From: Branchiostoma belcheri
Lineage: Eukaryota; Chordata; Leptocardii; Amphioxiformes; Branchiostomatidae
Direction of reading: 5' to 3'
Length of the DNA: 64,000 bases
Assembly: GCF_001625305.1 (NCBI RefSeq)
Contig: NW_017802958.1
Location: forward strand, 117,004 to 181,003
In this document: positions 1-11,411 of the stretch, piece by piece
Layout of the letters: the number at the start of each line of letters is the position of its first letter
How positions within the stretch are numbered: the first letter of the stretch is position 1
Program-made: the position numbers and the translations under genes
Notes under the pieces: model-generated
What the model was told of the DNA's origin: nothing
The model's database searches: none
What the model saw: only the letters and a program-made list of their open reading frames with translations

Positions 1-22
1 AAACGGCTCGGTAAAATCTTAC

Positions 23-142
23 CTCCAGATCCTCATGTTCAGAGCTACTCGAGTCGGACCTGACGGCGGGGCGCCTCTTCTTCTTGGGTCGGGGGCTAGA
101 CGGCTTGGAGCCCTCGCTCGTTGAAGCTTCAGGTGCGTTCAT
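23..142 (-). CDS. First coding exon of an unidentified gene running off the left edge
   Basis: On the minus strand an ATG (142-140) opens 40 codons that end exactly at a consensus splice donor (GTAAG, from position 22 leftwards), phase 0. An in-frame TAG lies nine codons upstream of the ATG, so this Met is the likely start. The peptide is very polar: a Ser/Pro-rich stretch, then a basic cluster PRPKKKRRP that looks like a nuclear localisation signal, then an acidic serine run (SDSSSSEHEDLE). That composition suggests a disordered N-terminus of a nuclear protein. I do not recognise the family; the rest of the gene is outside the window. It could equally belong to another mobile element. The exon lies outside the transposon that starts at 503. 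Confidence 0.5.
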
Positions 143-493
143 TTGCCCGTTGGTGGGGGCTGTTTGCTACTGCCGCTGGGGTTGGGTTCTTTCTTCCCAG
201 CTGCTGGGTCTGCGTCCGACAATTGTGCTGCAGCGTGTGCCGCGTCCCGTGAGGCGATTTGAGAAGTGTCAGTCTAACTTAAGTAGCTACACATGTACAG
301 TTAAATCTTTACATTATAATACAACGTTAAAATTGACATATTCAATCATTAAAAATTCTAAGGACAATTACTCACACAAGTGATATACAAAGCAATATTC
401 ATATATAACAATGGCTGCCAGGGATCAATGCCCATCTTCCAGGTTCAGCTTTATTGACATTGGCATGACATGTTCGATGAAATTAAAAACATG
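143..493. other. Gene-free upstream stretch
   Basis: About 350 bp between the minus-strand exon and the transposon's target-site duplication. It would contain the promoter and 5' UTR of the leftward gene. It turns AT-rich after about 290. No TATA box or other site stands out enough to call. Confidence 0.4.
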
Positions 494-502
494 AATTGAG
501 CC
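494..502. repeat. Left copy of 9-bp target-site duplication
   Basis: AATTGAGCC directly abuts the left terminal inverted repeat. The identical 9-mer directly follows the right inverted repeat at 10205-10213. A perfect pair at the exact ends of matching inverted repeats is the signature of a transposition event that has not since decayed. Confidence 0.95.
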
Positions 503-622
503 TACTCTCCAAGCAGAGGTAGGGTCGCTCGGTATTTTGGCAGTATTTTCGCGTTTTTAATACGTCTTTCTACTTTTACGGTTTTTTTTTGGTCTTCCTC
601 CCCTTACCTCTGCCGGCAAACG
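503..622 (+). repeat. Left terminal inverted repeat of the helicase transposon
   Basis: Begins TACTCTCCAAGCAGAGG and matches the reverse complement of 10084-10204 throughout, apart from one T in a homopolymer run (9 versus 10). Inside the repeat the outer word GCAGAGGTAGGG (513-524) recurs inverted near its inner end (601-613, reading GCAGAGGTAAGGG on the minus strand), so each terminus can fold on itself. Confidence 0.95.
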
Positions 623-854
623 GAACGTTCAATGGGATTAAATTCGATCACTTTAGCACATTATGGCCATTTGTCGACTAGGTGCTAAGTATGTGCGGGG
701 CAGCTCTGGGTTTCTGTCTGCGCGCCGCGGGACGTTTCCGGTCTGGCCGTCGCGACCTTTGACCCTGGACGCGTATGTAACGGTTTCGGGGTCAGCCGGT
801 GGATTTAAACTTTCGGTAGTAAACTGACTGGATTATTCTCTTGAATCACTTAAA

Positions 855-3800
855 ATGGACACAAGAGCAAGGGCTACGCGCGTAGCAAAAGACCTATGGG
901 GCTTCGAGAGTCTCCGTGAAGCCCAGCTTACCGCAATTACGGCAGTTTCTGAAGGGAAAGACACATTTGTAGGCCTTGCTACCGGACAGGGCAAGTCTAT
1001 TTGCTATCAGATACTGCCGAGTATTTCTACCAGCCCGACGGTCGTCCTCGTCATTTCTCCGCTCCACGCACTTGTTGCTGATCAGGTAAGACATTTTGTA
1101 TAGAAACTACGTAGCATGACATTTTAAATTATACAAAGTGACTTCCGATTACGTACGAGTGCAGAGCGCCCCCCTCCCCATTCTACCGATAAATATGCAA
1201 CAAGTAACTTAGGCTTACTTACCTTCCGTGTGTAATTTCTGCGGTGGTGGAATTGAACCCAGCATTAGACAAGAATAATGACAATGTTATCGTTTCAAAA
1301 TCCTTATTTAATGCATTGCTGCCTTGCTCATTTAGAGAATGAGTGGTTTTGCTTATTTACTAAAGATACAACGGTAGTTTTTAGCTTGCAAATTATACAT
1401 GTAACGTCACTTGTTTCCCTATAAATAATATTTGCCTAAAAAGTACTATTACATACAATATTTCAGATACACCGATATGAGAGCGTCACCGGGTACAAGG
1501 GACTGCACCTGAAAAATGCTGGAGACATTCAACAGTACATGGATGGACCAGATGGCAGTGTTCGAATTGGTGAGCAACATATGACAAACTAAAAATCACA
1601 GATTTGCTTCCCACAATGTTATTGTTATCTTAAAACAGTCATTTAATCTCATGTAGTAATTAATTTGGTAATTCAGGTAGTTTAACTTAAGACTGGTCAA
1701 ATGATTCTATGCTATGTCAAATGAACCATATGAAAAATGTAGTAACTGGAAAAGACTACTTACTTTACTTATGTGTTTTAATATTGTACAGACGTTCATA
1801 ACATTTGCAACTATTGTTGACTTCTTCTACAGTTTTCATGGCCCCAGAACAGGCAGTGTCACCACAGGGACGGAAACTGCTGCAAACACCTCCACTGCCT
1901 ATACAAGTTGTTGCAGTAGACGAAGCACATTGTATACCTGAATGGTAGGTTGTCCCATAGAGAATTTTAAAGTCAGAAATTGGGGGAAAAATAAGGGGCG
2001 TGCTTCAAAACTTTACATCAGGGTGGTAGGTGCAAACTGTTTTGTTGGCTGGAAGTCTGTCGTAGTGCTATATTCTTGAAAGACCTTCCCCATCCTTCCT
2101 TGTTCGCCCCCAGACAGTACACGTGTGAAGGGTCTATAATTTCATATCATTAGCAACAAAGCACTGACATATTTTACAACATGCCACTATCCAAGGAGGT
2201 TAAAATCTGATTTTAACCTCCTTGCACTATCATGTAAATGTACAAATGCTATGTCACCTATCATTTAGTTACATTGAAACATTTGACATGTTAACATTTT
2301 TAATCAACAGGGGAGATGACTTCAGAAAAACATTTAAGAAGATCGGTAGCTTGCGGGCCCTCCTAAGCAAGGTGCCATTCATGGCCCTTACTGCCACAGC
2401 CACCCCTGATGTCTGCAGGAGTGTGATGGATGCCCTGCACATGGAGAATCCAGTCATGGTGAAAGGCAGTCTGGATCGACCCAACATCTTTCTCCTGAGG
2501 AAGAAGATCAAGAGCACAAAGGTAATCATATATTCCTATGTCTAAAATCATGTTTCTGTATTAGATTTTTGTTTACTCCAAAGAATCATTTGTGAATAAC
2601 TAATGTGAAAAAGGCTTTCAGAACTTAATGAAATTGAGGAAAGTAATGTAAAATACTAATAATGAGCTGTAATAGTTGTGTTTGGCATTTGAAAATACTT
2701 TATCCAATATATGACAGCTATCTTTACAATACTGGTAACAATTACAATTTGTGCCATCAAATTTTTTTCATACAGGAAGACTTCCAGCCACTTGTGGACC
2801 ACATCATGGCAGCAGAGACAGTGCAAGACATCAAGAAGCACATTGTGTATGCCACAACAAAAAACACCTGTATGGAGCTCTGGGAGGAGCTGACTAGGAG
2901 GTGTCCAGCGAACATAAAAAAAGCAGTGAGGGTGTTCCACGCCGACATCTCCCGACAGGCCAAAAAAGAAGTCATGGAAGCCTTCAGAGATGGGTCCGTG
3001 AGAATTGTCGTGGCGTCAATTGCTTTTGGAATGGTAGGAAAAATTATGAACTTCACTGCTAACAAAAAAACAGCAAAATTTCTTTTCTCCATTAGATATG
3101 GTAGACAAGTTATTGCTTATTGTTTGTAGATTTTTGTTTGACTTGCATTTTTATTTGGCAGCTGTTGTAAATTATCGACTTTCCATGTGTGCTTTTACAA
3201 ATAACTTCACAAATGAAATATTTGCATCAAGTACAATGCTAAAGCATTTGCATGCATGTCACACAGGGCATCGACATACCAGACATAGATGGAGTGGTTA
3301 TCTACCACGTGCCTGCCACCATTGGACAGTTGTACCAGGTAAATAATATTTATGCTTGGACTTAAATACAGCTATAAATAATATGTTATAAGAGCTATTA
3401 CATTTAATATGACAATTTTGACTTGTGCATGTAGATAGATCAATTTTGAACAACATAAAAACATTCAGTTGCCATAAAAATAAGTGTGTATAATTACACA
3501 GTATCTATTTTAAAGTTTTTTTTTTGCTGCTAAGGAAATTGGAAGAGCGGGAAGAGCTGGACAACAAGCAAGTGCTGTGATTTTTTACGGAAAGGGAGAT
3601 GTCAACAAGGCTCCGGAGGATCTAAAAGCGTTCTTGCTGACGGATGGCTGTCTGCGAGAGGAGCTACTGAAACACCTGGGGCAGGACATGGAGGAACAAC
3701 CAGACAAGTGCTGCAGTGTCGGTGACAGTAATGGTGACGACGGTGATCAGGAAACATGCTTCTTTCTGCATCAGACTGAGAGTAGAGCTGTCCACCAGCC

Positions 3801-4134
3801 CAGTGAGTACAGGAAAAGAAGGGCAGACTCGAAAAAGGAGAAGGAGCTGAAGGAGGCCATATTGGAACTACGTGACACATGGTACTGCGAGAGACCGGAG
3901 TTGCTCCTGTTTGGACCTGACATTGTAATGGCTGATGAAACAGTGGACAAAGTTGTCACCAAGTGTAGGTCGATTCATCGTGTGGAAGACTTAGAAAAGA
4001 TAAGTGGCATGCCTGCAGACAAGACTGAAGAAATTCTTCAGGCAATAAACAGCCTTTTCCCGGAACAGAGAAGAAAGATTAGAGCAAGAAGACGCCGCCA
4101 TGTTTTGGGTGATATTGGCAACATAGTTAGGTAA
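855..4134 (+). CDS. Transposon-encoded RecQ-like superfamily 2 DNA helicase
   Basis: Seven exons: 855-1085, 1467-1569, 1833-1944, 2311-2521, 2776-3033, 3267-3338, 3535-4134, giving 528 aa. Motifs in order: motif 0 F17..Q24; Walker A ATGQGKS 42-48; SPLHALVADQ (Ia); VDEAHCIPEW (Walker B/DEAH, about 140-149) followed by GDDFR as in RecQ; ALTATATP (III, about 174-181); DRPNI; AFGM-GID (V, split by intron 5); GRAGRAGQ (VI, 332-339). The canonical RecQ motif VI is GRAGRDG, so Asp is Ala here. A degenerate Zn-binding region follows (CLREELLKHLG...CC, about 368-390), then a basic tail. It should be an ATP-dependent 3'-5' DNA unwinder acting with the convergent transposase in the nucleus. The ATG at 855 is the first in frame. 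No RQC winged-helix or HRDC domain is obvious. Confidence 0.88.
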
Positions 4135-4147
4135 TACCCACCTCTAA

Positions 4148-7100
4148 TCATTCATCAATCAGTGCGGCTAGGTCTACTTCAAGATCCTCGTCCCCGGTGT
4201 TGTGTTCAGTTTCATCATCCACTTTTCCCTTACGGAGGAAGTTGTCCAACCATCTGTCGACTGTTATGCGTTTGTCTCCCTTTTTCACTACATCCACAAA
4301 CTCCTTGCCCGAGCACAGCCTTCTACCTGGAGTTGGAGAGTAAGCACTGCCTTCTAGGATGGACTTCCACATTGCCTCTACATCAGCATGGGAGGAGGGT
4401 GTTGTATGCTGAACAGTCTGCTTCGCCTGGAAGACCCTGTCACAAAACCTTCGTGCTTCGTCCAGAAGAGGCACTGCTAGGGAAACCTCCTGTGCATGAC
4501 GTAGGGTCAGCTGGCCGCCTGATGCTTTCAGGACTTTCTTGAGGATCCTATATTGCCAAAAAAATTGTGATTTGTATCAGTCATTAAAATATTGTGTCCT
4601 ATGTTTGGTAACATAAAGTAACATAAGTAACATCTATCTAATGTGCTGTTTTAGTGTTAGAAATGGTTAAGTCTAAAGGACAGAAAAACTACTGTGTTTG
4701 CATAGCTTCAAACTGCGTAACTGTACTATTAATAATAGTATTATGATAGTTAAATTGTTTTACTGTAATTGAAATAATGTTATTACATTGTACACTGAAT
4801 CTCTTTCATACGCATGGCTTACTAAAGGATGAAATAATTGTGTAGCACCATCATTCATAATGTATCACAGCGAGTCCTAGACATGCTTCCCATGTTATCT
4901 ATACACTGTGTTTTATAATGTAATTGGTGCATGATTTAACTTAACTCTAAACTGTCAAAATCATGGTTATATGCTTACTTATTGTAGTGTTCAACAAGCA
5001 TATCCACTGGTTTCCCGTGGCCTTCTCTGGAATGGGTGTTGACCCCTCTGTTGTTGGTAAGAACTTCAGTTGTCCGCGGCGACCAGTCCGCCAGCAGGTT
5101 GGCAAGATGATTTGCTGCTTCACTGCTATACTGGCTCCTGCCAGTCCCTAGAAAGGTTGGTAGCCAGAACTTCCAGTGGCTGATGATCCCTGGTCCATCC
5201 TCATGTCTAAAGCAAAGACAAATCAACATAATCATGTGTCACATTGCCTGCACCACTTATGACACAAGAAGGTCATTATTATTTGTAGTGGACTATTTCG
5301 TCAAAGTTAACATGTAAACTTGTAAATATGTATAAATTGTATATAGTATTCCCTTTAACAACTATTTCTCTCAATAATAAAATGATAATATCAGTTTTTA
5401 ACCTTGTTTTTGCTATTTATATAAAAAATTCTTGTGAATTAAACTATACCATGACATTAAAGTGATACATGTATATATCTATGTAGTAAGACAAAATCAA
5501 CTTGAAGCTGAAACAATAAGAATGGATCTTCATACCTAATGCATTGTCGAAGATCTACATACAGCATGAGGTGTCGCAGCAAGGCAACTGCATGCTGGAA
5601 GATGCTGTCATCCACGCTGTCTCTCACTGTTCTTTTGAAGACGTACTTGTCCAGAAAGGAGTGTATGGTGTCGTTCAGCTCTTCTGCACTTCTTTCTGGC
5701 ACGTCTTCTCCAGGACACGTCATTCCCAAGTGATGGAGTAGCGCTGCTATGAGATGTGCCTTGCAAGCATGGTGCAGAAATTCGTCCATAGCATTGAATT
5801 TCTTGCCTAAGATTCATAGAAAGACAAAAAGAAAACATTAACCAAGAAATACAAGTAAATACTGTAATGACAAATAAATCAACTCCAACCTAACTTTCTC
5901 AACTTAAAAACAAATACATTACAATCATTATCTGTGTACATAAGAGGTCTGTAATTTACATGTTTACACATACGCATAATTATTACCAACCTCCAGAATC
6001 AACATTTCTTCGATCCACTACATCCCGCAGGTGCGCAAGGGATCCTACATTCTTCGGAGAGTTCCAGTGGGCGATGTGAATACACTTTCCAGTCTCCCAA
6101 AGGAAATGAAAGTCACCTGTAGGCATATACATGTAAACATATAGTTTGATGTTAGACAGAATTTTCCTAGTTGACTTAATCATAAAATGGGCAAATTGTA
6201 ATTGACAAAAACATCTATAAATTTAGACATCAAGTACTAATAACCCCTTCAACCTCAAAGAACATTTTTGAAACAGAATCTTACCTGGACATTCCTTGGC
6301 CCAACTGAGGCGCTCCAGGTTATCCACATCGTCTTGTCGGTGACGCTTTGCAGCACGGACGTTTTTACACGTTGCTTGATCACCAATTACTTCCTGGAAA
6401 CAACATTACACATGGTAAGTTATATATACTCTAAAGAGTTGACATAGGGGGAGGAAATATGACAGATGCCAGAAAAGTGGTATCAAGGAACTGAAGGAAG
6501 GATTACATAGTAAGTATTAAAGCCATTTAGGATCTAATAAACTTGACTTGGAACTAACTTGATCCCAACAGTTTTCTGGTGTCATGTTTGCCTCCTTGGC
6601 AAACCGTCTGAGGATGACAATGTTGGCACTTGTCACTGCCTCGTTTTCACCCATTAGTTCCAATGGCATGTATGTTGATGGCGTCACGGCCTTTTGCACA
6701 GGTGGTGGTTTCCTGTGAGAAGAAAATGACTTGAACTCTTCTGACAGGAGTTTTGTGATGTGGTCACCAAGTCGCTGTCTTAGTCTGGTGATATCCTCCT
6801 TGCTTGGCAGCAGATCTGCAGCAGACAGATCGCAACGCCTTCCCTGTAAAATGTAAAAAAAAAACTATCACATACTTATATTTGTATTATATTTTTGTAT
6901 CCAGCTAAATAAAAATTACATCTTTAGATCTTTACTATGTATCAAAATATAATACCAGAAGATTTACCTGGGGTTCAGTTGATACATCTTGAGAAGGGAT
7001 GTGCCTCAGGGGGATGACCAACCGTGACGTCCAGTTTTTCATCTCTGCATGATGACCTGTATTTATGGAAAAGCATACATTTATTCTGAGCTCCATACTT

Positions 7101-9117
7101 ACTAGCAATATGTCTGTAAAACTGGGCAATGAGAGAGAAAGTCAAAGTAAGAGAAAAGGAAGAAAATGCTGTCTTTTATATGTTACATTATTTTTTTAAA
7201 ATCTAAGTTAACCACCTTAAATCAGAGCCTCACAAATGCAATGAAAAGATTAAGGTGCACCTTTTCTTATTTGCTGCACTTTCACCAGTATGTTCACATT
7301 GTCATATGACCATACTGCTTCTCTGGGGATTGCAGCACTTCTGGTGATGTCGGCATTGTCCTTTATCACCCGCCAGACATTCCTGGACGACACCCCTATG
7401 CCAGCATGATTCAGGATTTTCAATACCTAGGAGAAATAGAAACATTATATGATTGAATAAAACCTTAAGAAACCTAAGCAATTTTGTAGAATAAGTACCA
7501 TGTATACTGTATTTTTTTATCATGTGGCCTCCATCCTTTAGCCTAACAAGTACATGTACAATAACAATGTGGAAAAGAAATCAAGGACAAGACATCATAT
7601 AGCTAGTAAATAAGACAAATACCTGATCATTACATGTCCGTGCCATGAAGCCCAGTGACAGAATTGTTTGAAGTCCGCTGGCTTTCTGACTGTGGTGATT
7701 GGCGATAGTGGCAATAATTGACATTGCTACAGACTGCGATCTGTCATCTTTGCTCCTTTCATAGGTTGGTGTTATCAAATTGCTGATCAGGCGGTGGATG
7801 GTAGGTGCATTGGTTTGTATGTACAAGGCTGTATCTGCTGCACTGAATTCTTTAATGTCCGAGACAGTTTTGATTGTTCTAGTCAGGGGGCTGGTTTGAG
7901 AACAGATTGATGTGATTTCCATCTGCAGTTGGTTGTCTATTGTCACTGGGTCTAACATGGATGCGGCACGCCTCGCCTCGTAAAGCTGCTGTCTGAGCAT
8001 TCTGTTTTCTTCCAGTAGTAAGGCAGTAGATTGCTGGTGGCTGTATGATATGGATGCTGGCAGAGCAGAGGAGGGTGGAGGCGTCCACGTTGGAAGGCCG
8101 ACAGGCTGTAAACACGGCTGGAAAGAAACCCCCCTGTACAATGTTGTTGTCCCAGTCCTGCCTTTTTGCACATTTACATGGGGAAAGCAAGCCTTGATGA
8201 ACTTGCCAATTTGGTTTACTGTTAAGTGAAAATCCGACAACAGTTCCACAACAACATTTTGTGGCAGCTTTCCGCATGTGTCTACCTGCAAGTTCTCCCA
8301 CAACCTATAGAAAAAAATAGAAACACAGTCATGTCCAACAGCTGTAAACATCAACAACATTGAAATATACATCAACTACATAAAGCTATGATGTATGAGG
8401 GGTTACAAAAAGGAGTTGTGTATGAATCTATTTTATCATCTTACCAAGGGTGAATCAGTCAATTATCACTCAATTGTTAAATCAATATTTGTTAAACATG
8501 TTTTCTTGCGACCTGTACTTAGCACATTGTGGCATAACTGTGCAAATTATAAAAATAATTCATAAAAATAAAGGTCATAACCCATTCATTAAAATACAAA
8601 CTTTTATCTCTTATGATACATTATTTGATACAAAACATTTCCAAAAAAATCCAGCTGATCTGTTAATATTACGTACCCATGAACACATAAGGGCAAAATA
8701 CATGCTGGTTATACCTACGGCCGACTTTTTATCTCCCCAGAACTGTAGCTTCACGTGTAAAGCACTGCATCAAGCATGTGGGGAGGGGGGAACACTTACG
8801 CAAAACACATTCGCTATAAGCGATGTATTAGACGTTAAACGATAACAACAACAACAACAAATAACACAACTGACTGGGTCAGGATATTCCACAGCATACT
8901 GTACTTGCATGAAAGGTGCATAACAAGGGAAACAAAGTACTTTGCTGCGTGTAAAAACATGTCCGAAATTATACTTGGTCCTGTGTTGACAAAAATTATC
9001 GTCACATTGTCAACCATCCTGCCCCATTTGTCAACGAATTTCGTTGAAATACTAAGGTAATATAAACTTTTAAGTACAGAACACATACCTTCTTTTGATC
9101 CGTTCTTCGTGCGCCAT
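4148..9117 (-). CDS. DDE-type transposase candidate of the helicase transposon (DUF6589-like)
   Basis: Ten exons on the minus strand: 9117-9089, 8304-7623, 7426-7261, 7056-6968, 6843-6559, 6393-6285, 6116-5991, 5806-5536, 5206-4979, 4547-4148. They sum to 2,385 nt (794 aa plus stop) with every phase matching. The N-terminus (MAHEERIKRRLWENL...) leads into a winged-helix-like start and a coiled segment near LLLEENRMLRQQL. Conserved acidic motifs follow: WSYDNVN (D279), IGDQAT (D422), GDFHFLW (D455) and a Tyr/Glu helix YSSEAANHL (E615). I recall a YDN/GDQ/GDFH pattern in the DUF6589 family, common next to RecQ-like genes in fungi, so a RNase H-fold nuclease is inferred; which residues are catalytic is not proven. 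The C-terminus is acidic. Intron 1 (9088-8305) is long and ends with an (AAC)n run. No breaks were seen. Confidence 0.85.
8838..8872. repeat. (AAC)n tail inside transposase intron 1
   Basis: GTTAAACGATAACAACAAC and similar: a short AAC microsatellite after the word GACGTTAAAC. Such ends are typical of small retroposed repeats. It may mark a SINE-like insertion within the intron, but no second boundary or duplication was found. Confidence 0.35.
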
Positions 9118-10083
9118 TGTTGAGGGCTCTCGGGGCCTTTGTCGATCAAAATACAAGGCCGCACAACACAGTATTTATGGGCGAACCCCGTAGTCAAAAG
9201 TAGTACGGGTACAAAGTAGTGCTGCACAATACTAGAGAAGGGTGCAGAGATTGTTCAGTGCATGGCATCGGGATGGGACCTGTGGTAAATGTTAGAGGAA
9301 TACGTCAGTTTTGAGACTGTAAAAGTTGAGTTATGGTGCGTGTTCAGTCGGCGTAGATTTGCGCTCTAATACTTGTACCGAGTAGTACTGTGCGTTGGCT
9401 GCAGTTCCGTGACCTCCGCAGTGGCGCTAATAAAAGAGGGCGTGAGAACAGAACGAGCCGGCAAATTTAAGCTCATTTTCACATTATTTTGTACACCATA
9501 CCCTGAAATTAAACATATCAAAATCCTGAACCTTGCTTGTGCACCCTACTATAATTTTTAGTGAGTCGAAGTGAGTCACTTTGGGGTCCTTAACTATAGA
9601 AATCCCCATAGGGCGAAAACTGTGTTGTGCCGCCACAAGTCGACGAAACCCGAAAGAAAATATCTCAAGCTGGCGCCATTTTGTAATAACCGCATCTAAC
9701 GTAAAAATACAACTTTCCCCAGTAGGAAATTAATCTTTAACGCTTTTACGTAAATACGGTTAATTATATAGTGACAAGCAACCTTTTGAATATTTATTAC
9801 GTAATCGTTATATGTACTATCTATTCGTTTGATTGTTTTTGTCGGAAGTGCCAGTTTAAAGTTGCGTTGTGCTGCCATCACACTTGGCGCGAGCTCACAG
9901 ACAGCCAGCCCGCGGAGTGACGTCAGGAATCAGCGGGTGGCGAGCGCGGCTGAGTGAACGCGTCCACGGGCCTGCCGGATGTGCGAAAATCCAGGCAGTA
10001 AAAAGATTGGCCAAACGATGTTTTAATGGTTCCCAGGGAGGGGCAGGGACACGTTTATTTCTATAGATTGCCCCGCCCTGGTG
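9118..10083. promoter_or_regulatory. Right subterminal region, presumed transposase promoter
   Basis: Gene-free stretch between the transposase start and the right inverted repeat. It holds a perfect CRE palindrome TGACGTCA at 9918-9925 in a locally GC-rich segment (about 9880-10050), a plausible CREB/ATF-responsive core about 800 bp upstream of the ATG. Short open frames here show no family signature. Confidence 0.35.
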
Positions 10084-10204
10084 CGTTTGCCGGCAGAGGT
10101 AAGGGGAGGAAGACCAAAAAAAAAACCGTAAAAGTAGAAAGACGTATTAAAAACGCGAAAATACTGCCAAAATACCGAGCGACCCTACCTCTGCTTGGAG
10201 AGTA
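10084..10204 (-). repeat. Right terminal inverted repeat of the helicase transposon
   Basis: Reverse complement of 503-622 with one homopolymer difference. Ends GCTTGGAGAGTA, immediately followed by the 9-bp duplication. Confidence 0.95.
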
Positions 10205-10213
10205 AATTGAGCC
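10205..10213. repeat. Right copy of 9-bp target-site duplication
   Basis: AATTGAGCC, identical to 494-502. Confidence 0.95.
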
Positions 10214-11170
10214 AACATTTACAAGTATGACAATATTTAAAATACAAAAGAGCAGATAAAAACTACAAACATTTTAAAATGCGATAGAACCTAGGTAAAG
10301 GAACAACAACGAATAACAACAACCAGAATCCTATGGAAATTTCCATGCCACGCGGCAAATCAATTTCCAAAAAGTTTTAGCCTAAGTATTTAGAGCTATA
10401 CTGCTCGAAATCGCAGGAAATCTCAATGTGAAGTACCTGTTCGGATATCGGAAATACGCCGAAATGCGCCAAATCTTTTGTTCACAGAAACAGCACCCTT
10501 ACCACCTGCTTCAATGTTGAAGCAATTTTTGTTTCATCTCTTTAAAGACAATTTTTAGGAGTGGGATCGTTATCGTTGGTTTCTAGGAGAGGTACCTAGA
10601 AATCAATCTTCATTGTACGCAATGGCCACAAAACAACCAGAGCGGAGTTGGTCTGCCGCCAGAGTAAACTTGTCTCCAGTCTCGGAGAGGTCGTCCATCC
10701 AGATTCCGGAGTCATCGTTGTTGCCGCCGTGTGTGACGTCGCGTCCTCGTGTGGTGTTGTCATTGCATGACAGGTTCTATCCAATGTCCTTGACCTATCT
10801 ATTTCCTCTCGTGGTGAAACCGGCAGGGTCAGCTCCAAGTCATCTGGCTTACATCAGCAGCTCACTTACTCTCCTGTGAAGAAGTTCCTGTTCCGTGAAT
10901 AACTCCCTCTCGGACCTGAACATTCGTGATAGCATGATCCCGACCTCTGTAAAATAAACATGGCAATATAGTTGCCATAAGTCGCAAAATCGAGCTGGTA
11001 GTGTATGCATTACCAAACTCTCGTTCAAGGTCCATCTACATAATGTGAATGAATTTCAACCGCATACTGTATTTTGCCCGTTCAAGTTATATTACATAAA
11101 ATGGACGACGTGTACAAAAGTACGTCTCCATACTTTCATCGACGATCAAATTTTATCCAGTCCCATCAAG
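10214..11170. other. Gene-free flank right of the transposon
   Basis: No frame here shows a recognisable domain. A minus-strand open frame (10838-10596) is rich in Thr, Ser and Arg but has no motif support. The sequence is moderately AT-rich up to 10600 and mixed afterwards. Confidence 0.3.
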
Positions 11171-11365
11171 GATTACACAGCAATCCTTCTGTTTCTCATG
11201 CCCCCCAGGCTGTCACTGCACTCTCAAAGTCCAAGTCATTGACACTGGGGCCATCTATACTGATGGTCAGCAGGGCATTGAGGGTGTCATTGTTCATCCT
11301 GCTACACAACCTGGTCTTGACACGCTTCAGCGTGCTGAAGGACCTCTCGCTATCAGAGTTCAAAC
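11171..11365 (-). pseudogene. hAT transposase C-terminal (dimerisation) fragment, copy 1
   Basis: The minus strand reads SDSERSFSTLKRVKTRL followed by NNDTLNALLTIS, the hallmark of the hAT C-terminal dimerisation region (consensus ...AERxFSxLKRIKTRLR...L..L..ISI). Only this end is present, so it is a relic. About 190 bp is nearly identical to 12561-12749. The minus-strand gene at 12095-11412 ends just upstream of it. Confidence 0.7.
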
Positions 11366-11411
11366 AACGTCTGAAAGACACATTTATTTCAAAGACAAAA
11401 CCCCCTGATTC

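Larger units (their letters stand above)
503..10204. mobile_element. Complete helicase-bearing DNA transposon (AcademH-like)
   Basis: A 9,702-bp element bounded by inverted repeats of about 120 bp and a perfect 9-bp target-site duplication. It encodes two convergent intron-containing genes, a RecQ-like helicase (855-4134, +) and a DDE-type transposase candidate (9117-4148, -). Thirteen bases separate their stop codons. No frameshift or stop interrupts either reading frame, and every intron has GT/AG borders. From memory, Academ elements of the AcademH lineage pair a transposase with a superfamily 2 helicase and make duplications of about this length; I could not check that. Helitron is excluded because there are inverted repeats and a duplication, and the helicase is RecQ-type, not Pif1-type. 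The intact state suggests a young and possibly still mobile copy. Confidence 0.9.

Noticed and set aside
8450..8845. 131-codon plus-strand frame inside transposase intron 1
   Set aside because: Low-complexity, AT-rich composition and no domain. The splice-consistent transposase model makes this intronic.
9869..10066. Small gene in the transposon's right subterminal region
   Set aside because: No motif, no splice context, and it runs towards the inverted repeat. Treated as promoter sequence.
503..10204. Helitron or ProtoRAG-type element
   Set aside because: Helicase motifs are RecQ-type rather than Pif1 and no Rep nuclease is present. There are long inverted repeats and a 9-bp (not 5-bp) duplication, and no RAG1-like catalytic region was seen.
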